A stretch of DNA of 64,000 bases from Dendrocalamus latiflorus (lineage: Eukaryota; Streptophyta; Magnoliopsida; Poales; Poaceae): contig CM029653.1 in assembly GCA_017311315.1 (NCBI GenBank), positions 41,355,122 to 41,419,121 on the forward strand, in the 5' to 3' direction. Of the stretch, positions 34,376 to 46,319 are shown piece by piece; position 1 is the stretch's first letter; each line of letters begins with the position of its first letter. The notes below the pieces were generated by a model. It saw nothing but the letters and a program-made list of their open reading frames with translations, was not told the DNA's origin and ran no database searches. Both the position numbers and the translations under genes were made by a program.

Positions 34376-35640
34376 ATTTTTTTTTGATAAGACGAGATCC
34401 AAATTGGGAGGAGGGGATGAGGAAAAGGGGAGTGAAAGGGATGGGTCGGCCGGTGGAAGAAAAAGGATAGAGGAGAAAAGAAAAAGGGGAAAGGGAGAAA
34501 AGAAATATTTATATGTTTATATTTTTTACATAATTAATTTAATTTTTATTAGATTTTTAACGAGGCGGGCATGAGAGAAATGAAGATGGCAGCCGCCGCC
34601 TCCGCCATCTATATTTCATTACACATATGCAGATACAAGGTGCTTGACCGAATGGCAATATATTTGTTCTTGCATGCAACTATTGATAATTGCATTGTTC
34701 TTCCACTCTGTTGATTTGAGGTTTAACAGATATAATAGCAGTTCCAAACTTCAAGACCTTCCTAACATCAAGGCTAGCATATTGTACACTTGCTATTTTC
34801 ACTCTCTCTGACAGACTCTTAGTATCTATACAAATAAATAACATACAATACGGTCCCATTCTGTATATGATTACATTTGGAAAGCACACATGTGTGCCAC
34901 AAGACTAGTATATTGTACGTATGTTGTTATTTTTTTCCGAAATATTTACGTGCCCATATTTTTATGCAATTAATTCAATTTTAACTTATTTTTAACAAGA
35001 CGGGTACGAGAGAAATGAAGATGGCAGCCACCGTCACCATCATCGTCGCCGCCTTCGTCGTGTATAGTTACTTCGGGTTGGGCTTAGGCTGGCACGGTGG
35101 GCTTTGGACCGTGCTTGGGCCCGACCGAATGTGAGATGGGCCAGCACGGCACGAAGCGGCCCGAAGCACGGTGAGCTCAGGTCGTGTCGGCACGGTATGG
35201 CCCAATTCTCAGCTCTAGCCGAGACAACGGCAAGGGAAGAGAGGCTTTATAGCGCTGGTGGATAAAAACCCTAGATGAGAACGATTCTGGAAATGCCCTT
35301 CTACCCTCTCTCTCACTGTAGGTGGGCCCGTTCCTAGGAGGACTAGCCAATTGTGTATCGGCCTGGGCTGTTAAGACTCACCAACTGTATATGGGCTTCA
35401 AAGTTGGGCCTTTAAAGAGGACTTCGCCTTTTCTTTTCTCCTTCCAATTCTTCGAGTTGGAGGCCTTGGGGTATAAAAGTTTTTTGGTTAAACTTCAAAA
35501 CCACAGTTTTATTTTTTTCAACTCTACATCATGCAAGCCGCGATTTGAAATTCAAATGAACGATCAAATTAGTCTAGGAGTCTAGGACCATGGGAACCAG
35601 AAAATTTGTCAATAGGCAACTTGTGCAGTAAGGCAATTGC
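34376..35640. other. Spacer with a two-copy repeat and transposon-like GC patch
   Basis: 'gagagaaatgaagatggcag' occurs at about 34573 and 35010 with similar AT-rich left flanks, a duplication about 435 bases apart. At 35050-35200 'ggcacggt' and 'cgtgcttgggcc' phrases recur, resembling decayed DNA-transposon subterminal repeats. No gene. Confidence 0.45.
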
Positions 35641-36216
35641 ACATCGCAGAAACACCTGCACTTTCACCCATGCCAAGATACAACCAAGTAGAAGATGACG
35701 AGTTCATGGCTTCACGCTTTCAGGCTAATAATGTGAAAGTTCTCGACATGGTAATCTTTATAGACGAATCCAACAGAATACAACAGGTTAGAAATTCAAG
35801 CATATCGAAAACCAGTTTCCACAGATTTTGACACACAAAGCAAAAGGTGCTCATGTGAGTAAAACCATGGAGCGCTAATGCGACATTATTTGTCTGATTC
35901 TGAGTGTCGTATGATCCATTGATAGTACACAGGTTGCACAAAATGGTGCATACTGATCGCATAGACAACCGGTACATGAGGAGGAGCTGCAGCGGCAAAT
36001 CAGTAGCCGTCGCCTCTGGATATGGCTTCTTTCCAGGTTGACCGGAGAAAGATGGTGTGCTCGAATTGCGACACATAGCTTCCCCTCACGTCACACAATG
36101 GAGGGTACGGCTGCAAACAAGACAGGAAACTGGGACTAACTGTCCATGATAAGGTTCAGACATTGGAGTGGAGATGCAGCTTTTTTACATACCTGAACAA
36201 TGCCAACATCACATAG

Positions 36217-36717
36217 GGGGCGTTTGGTTGCCTGGTTCTTACCCAGCCAGGCTCCTCAGATGCAAGTTTCAGTTGTTTGGTTGCCTGCATCGAGGTCTGA
36301 ACCTGGCTCTCCAGATGCAAAAGGGAGCTCAGAGCCTGGCTCTCGAGATACGGATTTCATTTGCGTTTCTGGCGAGCCAGGCTCGCATGGTGCAGCACAT
36401 GGTTCTGTTAACGATACTATTAACATGTGATTAACGTGTATTAAGTGATATTAGTGTATTTTAAAATAGATCAAGATATTAAAAGTGATATTAGAGTGCA
36501 CTTACACAAGTTAAATATTATAAGATCATTTATTTTTTTATTTTTATTTCATGCGATACGGCTTCATGCAGGCAACCAAACGCTGTCTCTTCTCAGCCAG
36601 GCTCTATACGTACAAACAACCAAACAGCAATAGCTTGCATCTCTACAACCTGTCCTACGAGAACTTGGTTCCCAAATGCGAGCCAGGCTCCACTCACCAA
36701 CGAACCAAACGCGCCCC
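36217..36717. mobile_element. MITE-like element inside a MetAP2 exon, 501 bp
   Basis: Ends face each other: GGGGCGTTTGGTT at the left, and GGGGCGCGTTTGGTT read inward from the right. The interior repeats 'gagccaggct' several times in both directions. It splits the coding run 'GETKYLMA' from 'LCDVGIVQ'. No target duplication is visible and about ten expected exon bases are missing, so the insertion or a later event deleted DNA. Superfamily not certain. Confidence 0.65.
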
Positions 36718-38109
36718 GCCATGAGATACTTGGTCTCACCAAGGCGGTCCAAGTACCGGCGGCAAAAAGCAAGCGTTCCAAAGTTGCTGTTGATTGTCCC
36801 AAGTAGCTGCTTAGCTCTTGCAACCCTCAATGGTACATGCCCAACATCAAAGTTCTTCATATAATGACTGCACTCCAAATCCTCCCTCACAAATCCCTTT
36901 CCTGCAAACAGTATGACACTTATGAAATGTAAAACTCTTCAAGAACTTGAACATGCACATAAGTAGGGAAAACACATACCTGTTGTACAGCCAAGAAGGG
37001 ACATGCTAGTTAGATAATAGGGAAAATAACTTTCACAAACTATTAGTAATGTGATAAAAATTCTTATTAGTGCATTTGAATCAATGAATTCAAGCTACAT
37101 AGAGTGACATACCTGTAGATTCAAAAGTTTCAATGGCATAAAATTCGCCCTCCTCCATTTTTGTTTGTTCTCCACCTTTCACGATTGGAACGGATTTCCC
37201 AACATGGATTTGGTATGATCCAATGCTGTGTCCATTGAGGTTCCGCACACTTTTTACTGCCACAAAAGTAATCAGGCAATTTGAATCATCATTTTGTCAC
37301 TTTACTACTGTTAGCGCAGAATAAGAAAAATCTGAAACTGCACGTACCTTGGAAAACTTTCCCATTAATTTCAACCCATATGACTCCATGACTTCTTGGA
37401 TTGCAGCACCAACATCACAAAGCCGTGCATCTATTCCAGCTTCCTGAAACGAAGGAAAGGATAAATCATTATTAAATGACAATGAATGGATGCTAATATA
37501 GGAGAAAAATGATTTCAAATAGCCATGTATATCAGATCATTAACAAGTGAAAAACGAAACAAATATCAGACCCAAACAAATAACCACACAGAAGAAGCTA
37601 GAGAGATGACAGCACACACTATGACACTATGATTGACTAATCAAAAGCAGATATTTCAACAAAGACCTATCAGTGTGTCCCGTTGGAGCAAAGGGACTCA
37701 TTCTGCTACCAAGCAGAGCTCCTATCAGAAATGACATGCGCAAAGGTGCTTATGAAAATCCTTCGTTCGTATATCTGAGTCCATTGACTTAATATAGCAG
37801 AACCTTCACAGAGTTAACAAAAAATTTGTAGAAATTACCTTGACTCCAGTATCTGTAGCATCTCTCGATGCTTGAAGCAATGGATCAAAGATGGGATTGA
37901 ATGCGACAGTAAATGCACAATCAACTATGTACCCTGGGAAGAATCACAATATCATGTTAGTTTTTGTAATTAGAAATGGCCTGCCTTTATACTTGCAAGT
38001 AAAAACCCATAGAAAATATCATAACAAACAACCATAAAGGAATAGAACAAAGCAAAATAATAGACATACCATCTATATGTGTGCCAAAATCCAGCTTCAT
38101 CACATCATC

Positions 38110-39346
38110 TGTTACAACTTTGACCCAGGAGAAAACGCGCACATCGCAAATAATCTGAGAGAACACGGAAGAAATCTCTGAATTTCTTTATTCTCTTATT
38201 TGCTCCCCCTCTTTCTTGCTTTTCTTCCTTGGATACAAAACTGGGTACAAGTCCCCCCAATATATAGGGATAAAACTCTCCTACTTCTATTCCGATTCGG
38301 ACTCCAAGTTGGACTCAACTTCAACTTGAGTTATACTCGGAAACGGACTCTACTACGACATGGACTCTAAGTCAAGATTAATTGTAACAATCTCCCCCTT
38401 AATCTTGACTTGACATACTCTAGTTTTAATCTCAATGCATTATGAACTACCAGCTATACTTCCACATGAAGCATTCTACATGTAAGCTGCATGTAGGAAC
38501 TCAACTCAACTAGTACGGGTCCACCAGATGCAAAGATTCTAAAAACATTGAGGCAGTCGGACTCAACTACGACTTACTAATCTCATACTTTGACACGGAA
38601 CGGTGACACATCTCTCCGTTTTCCTTACTTGAGTTTGGACGGCGACACATCTTCTCAACGTCCCTGACTCCAGCCTCCATCAGAGTAGTGTTGATCGCTG
38701 AGTGCTTCATATACACTTTCATCTTGATTGCCCATGCTGCATAATTGCTCATCGTGAGCATCGGATAATGCAGCGAGACAGCGGAACTCTCCTTCGCCAT
38801 CATACCGGATGATGCCTCGTCACCGGTGACGCCGCTTCCCGGAGTATGCGACATGATCTTGAGCACAGATCAAAAACTTGGGCTACTTTGAAGTTGATCT
38901 TGGACCGAGGGAACGGAAGGATGTGCCGCGCACGTCTTTTTCTCGGGAGAGCTGCACGAAGATGAGCGACGTGCGCCTCAGGAGCGCCGTGTGAGACGCG
39001 CTGAAAACGGAATCGCCGAGATGATTTTTCCAGCGACTCGCTTCTCGCCTAGGCTCTGATACCAATTGTTACAACTTTGACCCAGGAGAAAACGCGCACA
39101 TCGCAAATAATCTGAGAGAACACGGAAGAAATCTCTGAATTTCTTTATTCTCTTATTTGCTCCCCCTCTTTCTTGCTTTTCTTCCTTGGATACAAAACTG
39201 GGTACAAGTCCCCCCAATATATAGGGATAAAACTCTCCTACTCCTATTCCGATTCGGACTCCAAGTTGGACTCAACTTCAACTTAAGTTATACTTGGAAA
39301 CGGACTCTACTACGATATGGACTCTAAGTCAAGATTAATTGTAACA
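38110..39346 (-). mobile_element. TRIM-like non-autonomous copia element, 1237 bp, in a MetAP2 exon
   Basis: Two 280-bp LTRs (38110-38389 and 39067-39346; TGTTACA...TGTAACA) differ at four positions, all transitions. The 5-bp target duplication TCATC (38105-38109, 39347-39351) is perfect. On the minus strand the primer site TGGTATCAGAGCC (39064-39052) and a purine tract AAGGGGGAGAT next to the left LTR set the orientation. Only a gag N-terminal remnant lies between. It must have been moved by proteins of another element. Confidence 0.93.
38567..38854 (-). CDS. Copia Gag N-terminal remnant, 95 aa
   Basis: Minus-strand ATG at 38854. The part 'YPMLTMSNYAAWAIKMKVYM' is the N-terminal block of copia Gag proteins (DUF4219/UBN2 type; 'L..NY..W'). 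The frame ends soon after, so no capsid, protease or polymerase is made. It is probably kept only as part of the TRIM. Confidence 0.65.
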   Translation of the reverse strand: MSHTPGSGVTGDEASSGMMAKESSAVSLHYPMLTMSNYAAWAIKMKVYMKHSAINTTLMEAGVRDVEKMCRRPNSSKENGEMCHRSVSKYEISKS

Positions 39347-40373
39347 TCATCATATTGTAGTACAGTTTTATCACCCGAATTTGGAGTCCAGTGAGCTGCA
39401 ACCCTAAGAATTGAATTTTTTTTATCAATGTAAGAAAAAATGCAGAGCACGAAAGCAATCTACAGGAACACCATACCAATTCAAGGAACACCCTGTTGGA
39501 AAGGCAATACCAGCCTGCAGTCCATTCTCCTTGATAAGTTTCCAAACCATGTTTTCGAAAGTTTCTCATAGTTCAATCATTAACATTCCAGGCTTCAAAA
39601 TGCTCCTCATACTTCCACACCTGCAAACCAGAATATACATTGTAGAATTGCAACCAAAAACAGTAAGATTAAAATGAAGCTGTAAACAAATAATAGAAGA
39701 GGCTAGTATATTTTAAACCTTTCTATGAACTTCAGCGGCTTGGCGAACAGCATTGCATCGGCTTTTGCAGTAGTTCCAGCTCCTTCTTTTCCTCACTGGT
39801 TGTTCTCCATAAATTACTGAAGAGCAATAGCATGATTAAATTATAAAACAGATGCTAATTATTATTTCATAATATTAAATATTAATTCATTGGGTTTGCC
39901 ATTAAAAAAAGATGAAACAAAATCCTTTTTGCATTTCTTTTTCAGAGGTAAAGAAGATCACTCATGAAACTTTAACCCAGAAATTGGTGTGACAGGTTTG
40001 ATGAAGATAAAAATCAACATATTCCTATCATTGGGTAGTTTATTACAATGGAAATTCTCTTTTGATGATAGACTTGTACTTACTCATCTTTATATCGCAG
40101 GATTTCATCCTTAGGAAACTCTCCTGAAGGGAAAAACTCATCAACAGGGATTGACGGAGGATCTGTCTGCAGTATGCAAGGTGAGAGTGGCGTGCGCAGA
40201 AGAAAAGAGCAGCAAGGGAGCAAATGAGCAAGTGCGAATGAACGGTGGCGTGCCGGCGAGGGGGTATACAAAGCCTTCTCGCCTCCCCCATGATCGGAAA
40301 GCGCAACCGACGGGAGCCCAACTGTTCGCCTTCCCATGTTCGGGAAGCGTGACTGGTGGAAGCCGAAGGAGCG

Positions 40374-43300
40374 TGTAACATCCTGATTTTCAGAGCCTTT
40401 TTGAAGCTTTTAAAATAAAATTCACCATTTGGATTTTTCTGGAATTAATTAAAGCTTAATTGGAATTTTTATTAATTAAAAAGATTTAATGTGATTAAAT
40501 TAAACATTAATATTTACCAAAAATATTTTATTTGTGTTCCTTGTGTCACAAGGAATTTTTGTGTACTTTCTGGAATTTTTTGGAGTTTGTTTGAGCTCAA
40601 TTTGAAATAAAAAAAAGAGGAGAGAGAATGAACAGTACCGCACGGTACTGTTCATCTCCATCCTCCAGAGCGCTTCATCTCTCTGTACATGTTTTCTTCT
40701 GCTTTTCTCTCTCTTCATAACTTTCAAACTGGACCTTATCTCAATGTCTTCCCAAAAGGAAAGTTTGCCAAATCACGTAAGGAATCCATCCCAACTGGTC
40801 TCTTTCCGTTTCGTTCATCTGTTTGCTTTTTATCTCCAATTTTCTGAAACGGACTCTAAACCGAAATCCACGAATTGGAGTCGGTTTCTACCTCTTCCAA
40901 GCCTATAAATACGACCCCTTAGCTCCTCTAAACCCATCCCAAGCCGTGCCAAGTCCCCTCAAAGCCCAGGACGCCGTCGGCACCGAGCCCCTCCGGTCCC
41001 GAATTTGCTCGTCGTGTCTCGAGCAATCCGGTGAGTTTTTCCGTGATTCTTTCGCGTCACATTGTGCCTTCATGTCCCATCTACCTTCTAGCCAAGTTAA
41101 TTTGATTTTGGTGCAGCCAATCTCCCGGAATCGAGTTTTCCCCAATCTAGGTCAAGAGCGCTTCCCGACGTTGATTCGTCGCCTCCGGTAAGATTTAGCC
41201 CTTGCCGTAATTTTTCTTAGACTTGCCTCGCCGCGTTCTACGCCGTGCTCACTTCCTTTTCCCCAAAAAGCCTCCACAAATTTTCGCCTCGGAACCTCAC
41301 CATGGCCGCCAATGGCATCGCGTGTCCCCCATCTATCCGGTGGTGTTTTCCCCAATCCGTTCGCGTCACATCGTGCCAAACCATCCCAGGTAGCTACCCT
41401 CCAAGTGGTTTTAGATTTCGTTCACCGAACACCAAGATATCAAGTTTTTGCTTTTCCCTTCCCAACGTCGTTCAAACGTCGATTGCGCCGTCTCCAATGG
41501 GTTTCTGGCCGAGCCGATAATTTTCCTAGCTTCGCCAAGCCACGTTCTAGCCCGTGCTCACCCTACTTCTCCGTGTCCTATGCCCGGATTTTATTCCTCT
41601 CTCCTACCCATGTCGTTGTAAGCCGCCCGTGCCGTCATCGTTCTCCGTTTGGCGTGCCGTCAGTTCCTATGTGTGCCTTGGGTCCCTAGCAACCCATTTT
41701 GCTAGTTAGATTCACCTCCCATGCCTCCTCTCGCCAGCGCTAGCCTTCTCGCTCGGATGAACAGTAATATCTGTGAATTTCCAGCATTTTCTCACCCTGG
41801 CAAACTTTAGATCGCTCGTTCTCCTTCATCCGAACTCCAATCAACCCGATTATTTTTCCTAAATTCATCTAAAATTGAGCTCTATCTTTTGGTTCTGGGT
41901 TTGCAGTTTTTGGAGTTCATTTGAATTTTATTTGAATTTATTTTGTTTGTTTGTCGTTTCGCGCGTAGAACCCGACATCGCCGAAGAGTTTGCCGAACCA
42001 CAGCAAGAGGGACCAACCAGTGCACAAGAAGGCAAGTCTCCTTTGATCATCTTGAACCTATGGTTTTGAAATGTTTTCATTATTTTAAATTATGTGCATT
42101 GCTATTTATGTAAAATGATAATTTAAATCTTAGGGCATTAGTTAAATCCAATCTTGTTATGCCCTCACTTGAAGTTGATTGCCATGTACCTTTGCAACCC
42201 TAGAAATTCCTTTGACTCATTAATGAGAGTAGTATATTTAATTTTTGGTATTAGAATGGTAGTACAATGCTTAGACATGCTATTGAATACCTCATAAATC
42301 TTGCAAATGGGAAATTATGAATTATTGTAATACCCTTGTTTTTATAAATTTAGTGGTAATTGGAGTTGCCACTGTTCTTTTAAAATAAAATGAAATGTGG
42401 AAGTTGGTTTAGATTAGGGTGGATGGTTGGTTTGGGTTGGTGCAGCAAGCATGAGATCTTGTTAAGTGTATGTTCCACCCTAGTCAATTAAGGACCGACG
42501 CTTGTGTTTGTCCAGACTGAGCATTAACCGTACAACCACAAGTCTATATGGGTACGACCTAGCTGACTAACTTATGATAGTCTAGTTTAGGTGCCACCAG
42601 TGGAAAGTGGGTGCCAGGGGTGGACTGGTTATTCACAGTGAGGGACAGGGATTTACTGTACTCATATGGCGCAAGAGGGGGCTTCGGTTCGGGCGGTTAG
42701 CCTACCTACGGTGAAACCTCAGCGGGTGGTATCTAGCTAGATTAGAGTAAGATAAAGGCTTTGTGATATTTTATCTGGGTCTCATGCCAAAGGAAGCGTG
42801 TTGACTTTTAGGATAATTTATCTCTTGTGGGTAAAGTTGTACAACCTCTGTAGAGTGTAAAACTATTCGAATAGCCGTGCCCACGGTCAAGGGCGGGCAA
42901 GGAATGCATTCACATGGTAGATTTCTGGTTTTGGTTTTAAAATCAAAAATTTGTATTCCGAGAGTGGAGGGAACTCTCGGAAGGGTATCCTGGCGGTTGG
43001 AGCCAGAGAGGGTGGATGGAACCCGAAACTTTAAAATTTGTTATCTAGTGTTGGTGGATGGAACCTTCACTATAAAGTTTATGTTAGTTCTGTTAAAATA
43101 TTTATTTGATTAACTTGATGCCCTTAAAAATAATTATTAGTAATTGAAATTAAAACATTGTTTTGTGCAAAAGAACTATATAGCCCTCCTTTGTTAAGCC
43201 TTGCATCTATTGCATCTTTCCCAAGACTTGCGGAGTACATTATGTACTCACATGCTACACTTAAAAATAAATCTCAGAAGATTGTGAAGCTCAAGAAGGT

Positions 43301-43617
43301 GACTACGACTACTGCTTCGCCTGCAGCTGTGATGGATTCTTCCCGGAGAACTAGGTCGCGCTTCCCCAGTCAATTGCCTATGGCGTATTGATGGGTCTTC
43401 ATCGAGTTTATCCATTTGCTTCCGCTTTATTTCATGTGTGCGAGGTCTTGAAACCTCAATTGTAATAATGAGACCTTTCGGTCAATACTCTCAATTATTG
43501 TAATAACACGATGCTGGTGATGTATTCATTTCTGTTTAACTGTGTGCACTAGCTTTGATCTGGGACTAGTGCAGTAATACACAGAGGGTCCGGGTTCGGA
43601 AATCTGGGGTCTCGACA
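40374..43617 (+). mobile_element. Solo LTR of a large gypsy-type element, 3244 bp
   Basis: Starts TGTAACATCC and ends TCTCGACA. Flanks are GAGCG (40369-40373) and GAGTG (43618-43622), a 5-bp target duplication differing by one C/T. A plus-strand TATA box lies 530 bases in. No coding region is convincing. The size and TGTAACA start resemble Tekay/Del-type gypsy LTRs (inference). A solo LTR arises by recombination between the two LTRs of one insertion. Confidence 0.75.
40903..40910 (+). promoter_or_regulatory. TATA box in the 3.2-kb solo LTR
   Basis: 'cctataaatacg' lies downstream of AT-rich U3-like DNA and before a C-rich leader-like stretch, setting the LTR in plus orientation. Confidence 0.55.
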
Positions 43618-43739
43618 GAGTGCGGCCGTGCGGTGCCTGACAGCGCACGATGTGCCAATAGCGTCCCACCACGTGTCCCGCTCTCTCGGGAAGGGCCAAT
43701 CGCATCCCGCCGTGTGTCCTGCTTCCTTGGAAAGGTGTG

Positions 43740-44486
43740 CACGACCACAGTCGTGAGACCGCCTGCCACCTCAGGAGTCGGCGCGATCCTCGCTGCCATT
43801 AAGACATCGTCTTCGGGCTGCGAGCCATCGGGCTGTACGTCAACTTTGCGTCCGCAGGACAACCCCGGAAACCACTTCGGCGGCGTGTCCGCTTTGGCCT
43901 CGTCTCCGCAGGGCTAGCCCGCCCTCAGCTCCGACCTCGCATACGCGGGGCGAGCCTGTCCTGTGCTTCAACAACATGTCCGCGGGATAAGCCCGACCTC
44001 GCCTCGACTTCGATTTGGCGGGGCGGCTCCGCCAGCAACTTCGACTTTGCAGCTGGAGGACTTCGCAACCGGAGATGGCTTCGGCAACCAGTTCGACTCC
44101 ATGCCCTAGGTGCGAATCTGGGCCGCGCCGACAAATCCATTTCTGCCCCAGATCACGGAAGGTCACAGGCCGCAGGGACGGAGGGGGCCAAATGGCTCAG
44201 CGACATGGCTTCGGCCCGTGAAGCCCTTAACCATGAGAGGCTCCTGTTGTAGGGGTGGCTCCCACCTAAGCCCAGCCGGCCTGTTAGAGGGTTGTAGAGC
44301 CCAAAATGGGACATGTATAATGACTTAAATACCCTTGCGAAGGGGTTCTTGAGTGTAAGGGTATAATTGTAAAATACTCCCCATGTGAATATATATATAT
44401 GGCTGCCCTGGCATGGGGAAAGCCCAAGCATTGCTCACCTAACATCTGCACTACCACACATTACTGTTTGGTCTGTAACCACAACA
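43740..44486 (+). mobile_element. Truncated 3' end of a gypsy element, related to 54183-60051
   Basis: About 500 bases of GC-rich internal DNA precede a 242-bp LTR at 44245-44486 (TGTTGTAGGGG...CCACAACA). The last 95 internal bases ('aggccgcagggacgg', 'atgagaggctcc') match the complete element at 59715-59807. The 5' LTR and most of the interior are gone. The LTR is clearly diverged from the complete copy, so this is an older member of the family. Confidence 0.8.
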
Positions 44487-45440
44487 TATTCAATACTAAC
44501 TAACTCATCATATCCAGAAGCTACTAAAGCTACAACAATCTACAACAGGCAACAATAAAGTGCAATGATCGGAAATCACACAAAGGCAACAGGTAATCAT
44601 GTGACATAATCGTGCAAAAGGAATGGGTTACGGCCACAAGGTACTTGCCTTGAGCACGCTCGACGGACACGTTGCACGATAGATCCAGGAAACGCAACTG
44701 CCCAGCTGCTCCCTCAATAGCTGTGTGAGAACCTACAAGGTGATATGGGAGACAACCGATCAGATATGATAAACTTGATAAAGGAACAACAGGAAATAAT
44801 TGACTGGAAAGGAAACAACCATTCGGCTGAGCGAACGGTTGTTCGGCCGCAAAACACGTTCAGCTGCACGAACAACCGTTCGGCCGAGCGAAACACGGTT
44901 CAGCCACACGAATGTGAATTCGGCCACGCAAACGCGCGTTCGGCCGCGTCTGCCTCCAGCTACCGGCCGCTGCCACCGGCCACCGCCCGCGAAGACACGG
45001 CCACAGCAAGACCCGTGTGCGAGCAGGACGCGCGCGCGTGCAGCCGTGCGTGCGCCGCCGCCGCCGCCACCCCCGCAGCGCCCCTCGCAGCCGCCGCTGC
45101 CTTGGCTGTGCGAGTGCGCGTTGCGTGCAGGCGGGTGCATGCGTGCGTGCGGCTATGCAGGCACTGCCACCGCTCGTCGACCGCTGCCGCTGCACACCGA
45201 CCGGCCAGCCGCCGGCAGCCCATGTAGCCCCACGACGTCTGAACGGGCGCGCGTTGCGTGTGGGCGGCTGTGCAGGCGCTACCGCGCTCGCTAGTCGCCA
45301 CCGGCCGCCGCCGTCGGCAGCCCATGCAGCCCCACGGGGTCCGAACGGAGAGAGAGAGAGAGAGAGAAAGAGAGGAAAGAAAAATATAGATTGAAACCTG
45401 GAATTTGGAAAAAGCCACGCACGGGGAGAGAGGAGAGGAT
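44487..45440. mobile_element. LTR fragment homologous to 47336-50760
   Basis: From 'gggttacggccac' (44627) through 'cttgccttgagcacgctcga' to the GA-rich stretch at 45345 it parallels 49827-50640 in order. GC-rich ACG/CCG segments are open in many frames on both strands, but no real gene is supported. 44820-44950 repeats 'cgttcggccg' type motifs. Confidence 0.6.
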
Positions 45441-45487
45441 CCCTTTTAAGGCCATGTTTAGATTAGAGTTTTTGGGTTTTATCTTGT

Positions 45488-45490
<3 letters not shown>

Positions 45491-45567
<77 letters not shown>
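45491..45567. repeat. (TA)n microsatellite, about 38 units
   Basis: An uninterrupted TA run of 77 bases. Just before it 'ggccatgtttagatta' looks like a MITE end. Confidence 0.97.
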
Positions 45568-45569
<2 letters not shown>

Positions 45570-46319
45570 TGTTTGAGTGCTACAAAATTCCTACGAAATT
45601 CTTGGGTTGCAAAACAGTGAGAGCACTCCAGCTAGGCAGGAGTTTCCAACTTCCCGTAAGACATTTCTAAGAAAGGTGAAATTACGCTGGGAGCCGAGCG
45701 ACTGAACACAATATACACGGCTGCTGAGTGCTGGCACTGGCGCCCACATGCACTATTGGCAAGTCAGTGCTGGGGATGATGCTATCAATACATTGTGTCG
45801 TAAGCCTAGCTCATATCCCTGTAATGTTTTCTTCTTCCGTTCATAATCTTCATAAATTTATCTTCATAACTTTTCTGCTACGTCGATTAATAGAAACTAG
45901 GTGCAGCTATGTGGTTGGTGGATGAATAGTCCTCATGGCACGCACTAGAGGAACCAATTGTGAGCAGTCAGCGAATAAAAGCATAACTTGATGTCTGGAT
46001 GGTTCTGCGAGTGGCCTGATCGTAGGCCATTTTTTGGTGAATGCTTCTTCCGTTCGTAATCTTCGTAAATTTATCTCTTAATAATGACTTCAGGATGATT
46101 GCATGTTTTGACGAAGATCATAAATCATGTTGTATAACAACCAAAGGGTCTAATTAATGTGGTGTCCATTCACCGCTGATGATTACTGGCTAATCATGAA
46201 ACCTGCAAATCGAGTACTTGATTTTTGCAATGAAAATATTGAACTTTTCACCTGGGAGGAAAATATTTGTGTTTGATGAGTTTTAGTGCAAATATGTCAA
46301 GTTAAAGCGAATAAGGAGA
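45568..46319. other. Spacer with nothing recognised
   Basis: Unique-looking DNA. 'cgttcataatcttcataaat' and 'cgttcgtaatcttcgtaaat' at 45839 and 46055 form a loose two-copy repeat. Confidence 0.45.

Larger units (their letters stand above)
36000..40166 (-). pseudogene. Methionine aminopeptidase 2 (MetAP2) pseudogene
   Basis: MetAP2 is a cytosolic dimetal enzyme that removes the initiator Met from nascent proteins. Eight intron-separated exons are recognisable on the minus strand: 40166-40084 ('TDPPSIPVDEFFPSGEFP'), 39816-39719 ('WRTTSEEKKELELL', 'VRQAAEVHR'), 39620-39477, 39403-38070 ('[15 protein letters not shown]', 'MKLDFGTHIDG'), 37933-37839 ('DCAFTVAFNP'), 37443-37348, 37256-37113 ('NLNGHSIGSYQIH'), 36901-36193 and 36110-36000 ('PPLCDVRGSYVSQFEHT', then stop). 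Metal-site regions are recognisable, but lesions are many: a frameshift before 'VRQAAE', a TGA in the third exon where Cys is expected, an LTR element inside the fourth, a one-base loss after 'VMESY', and a transposon inside the eighth exon with 'LKN' missing. The N-terminal basic/acidic region is absent. Intron positions show a genomic duplicate. Confidence 0.93.

Noticed and set aside
33754..34376. Minus-strand frames of about 160 codons rich in Pro/Arg/Ser
   Set aside because: Both strands are open because of a GC-rich minisatellite. No family recognised and no splice partners.
43161..44328. Frames of 70-108 codons on both strands
   Set aside because: They fall in the end of the solo LTR and the internal debris of the truncated gypsy element. 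No domains.
44745..45394. Long GC-rich frames on both strands, up to 164 codons
   Set aside because: Low-complexity Arg/Ala/Pro products, open in all frames, inside an LTR shared with 47336-50760.
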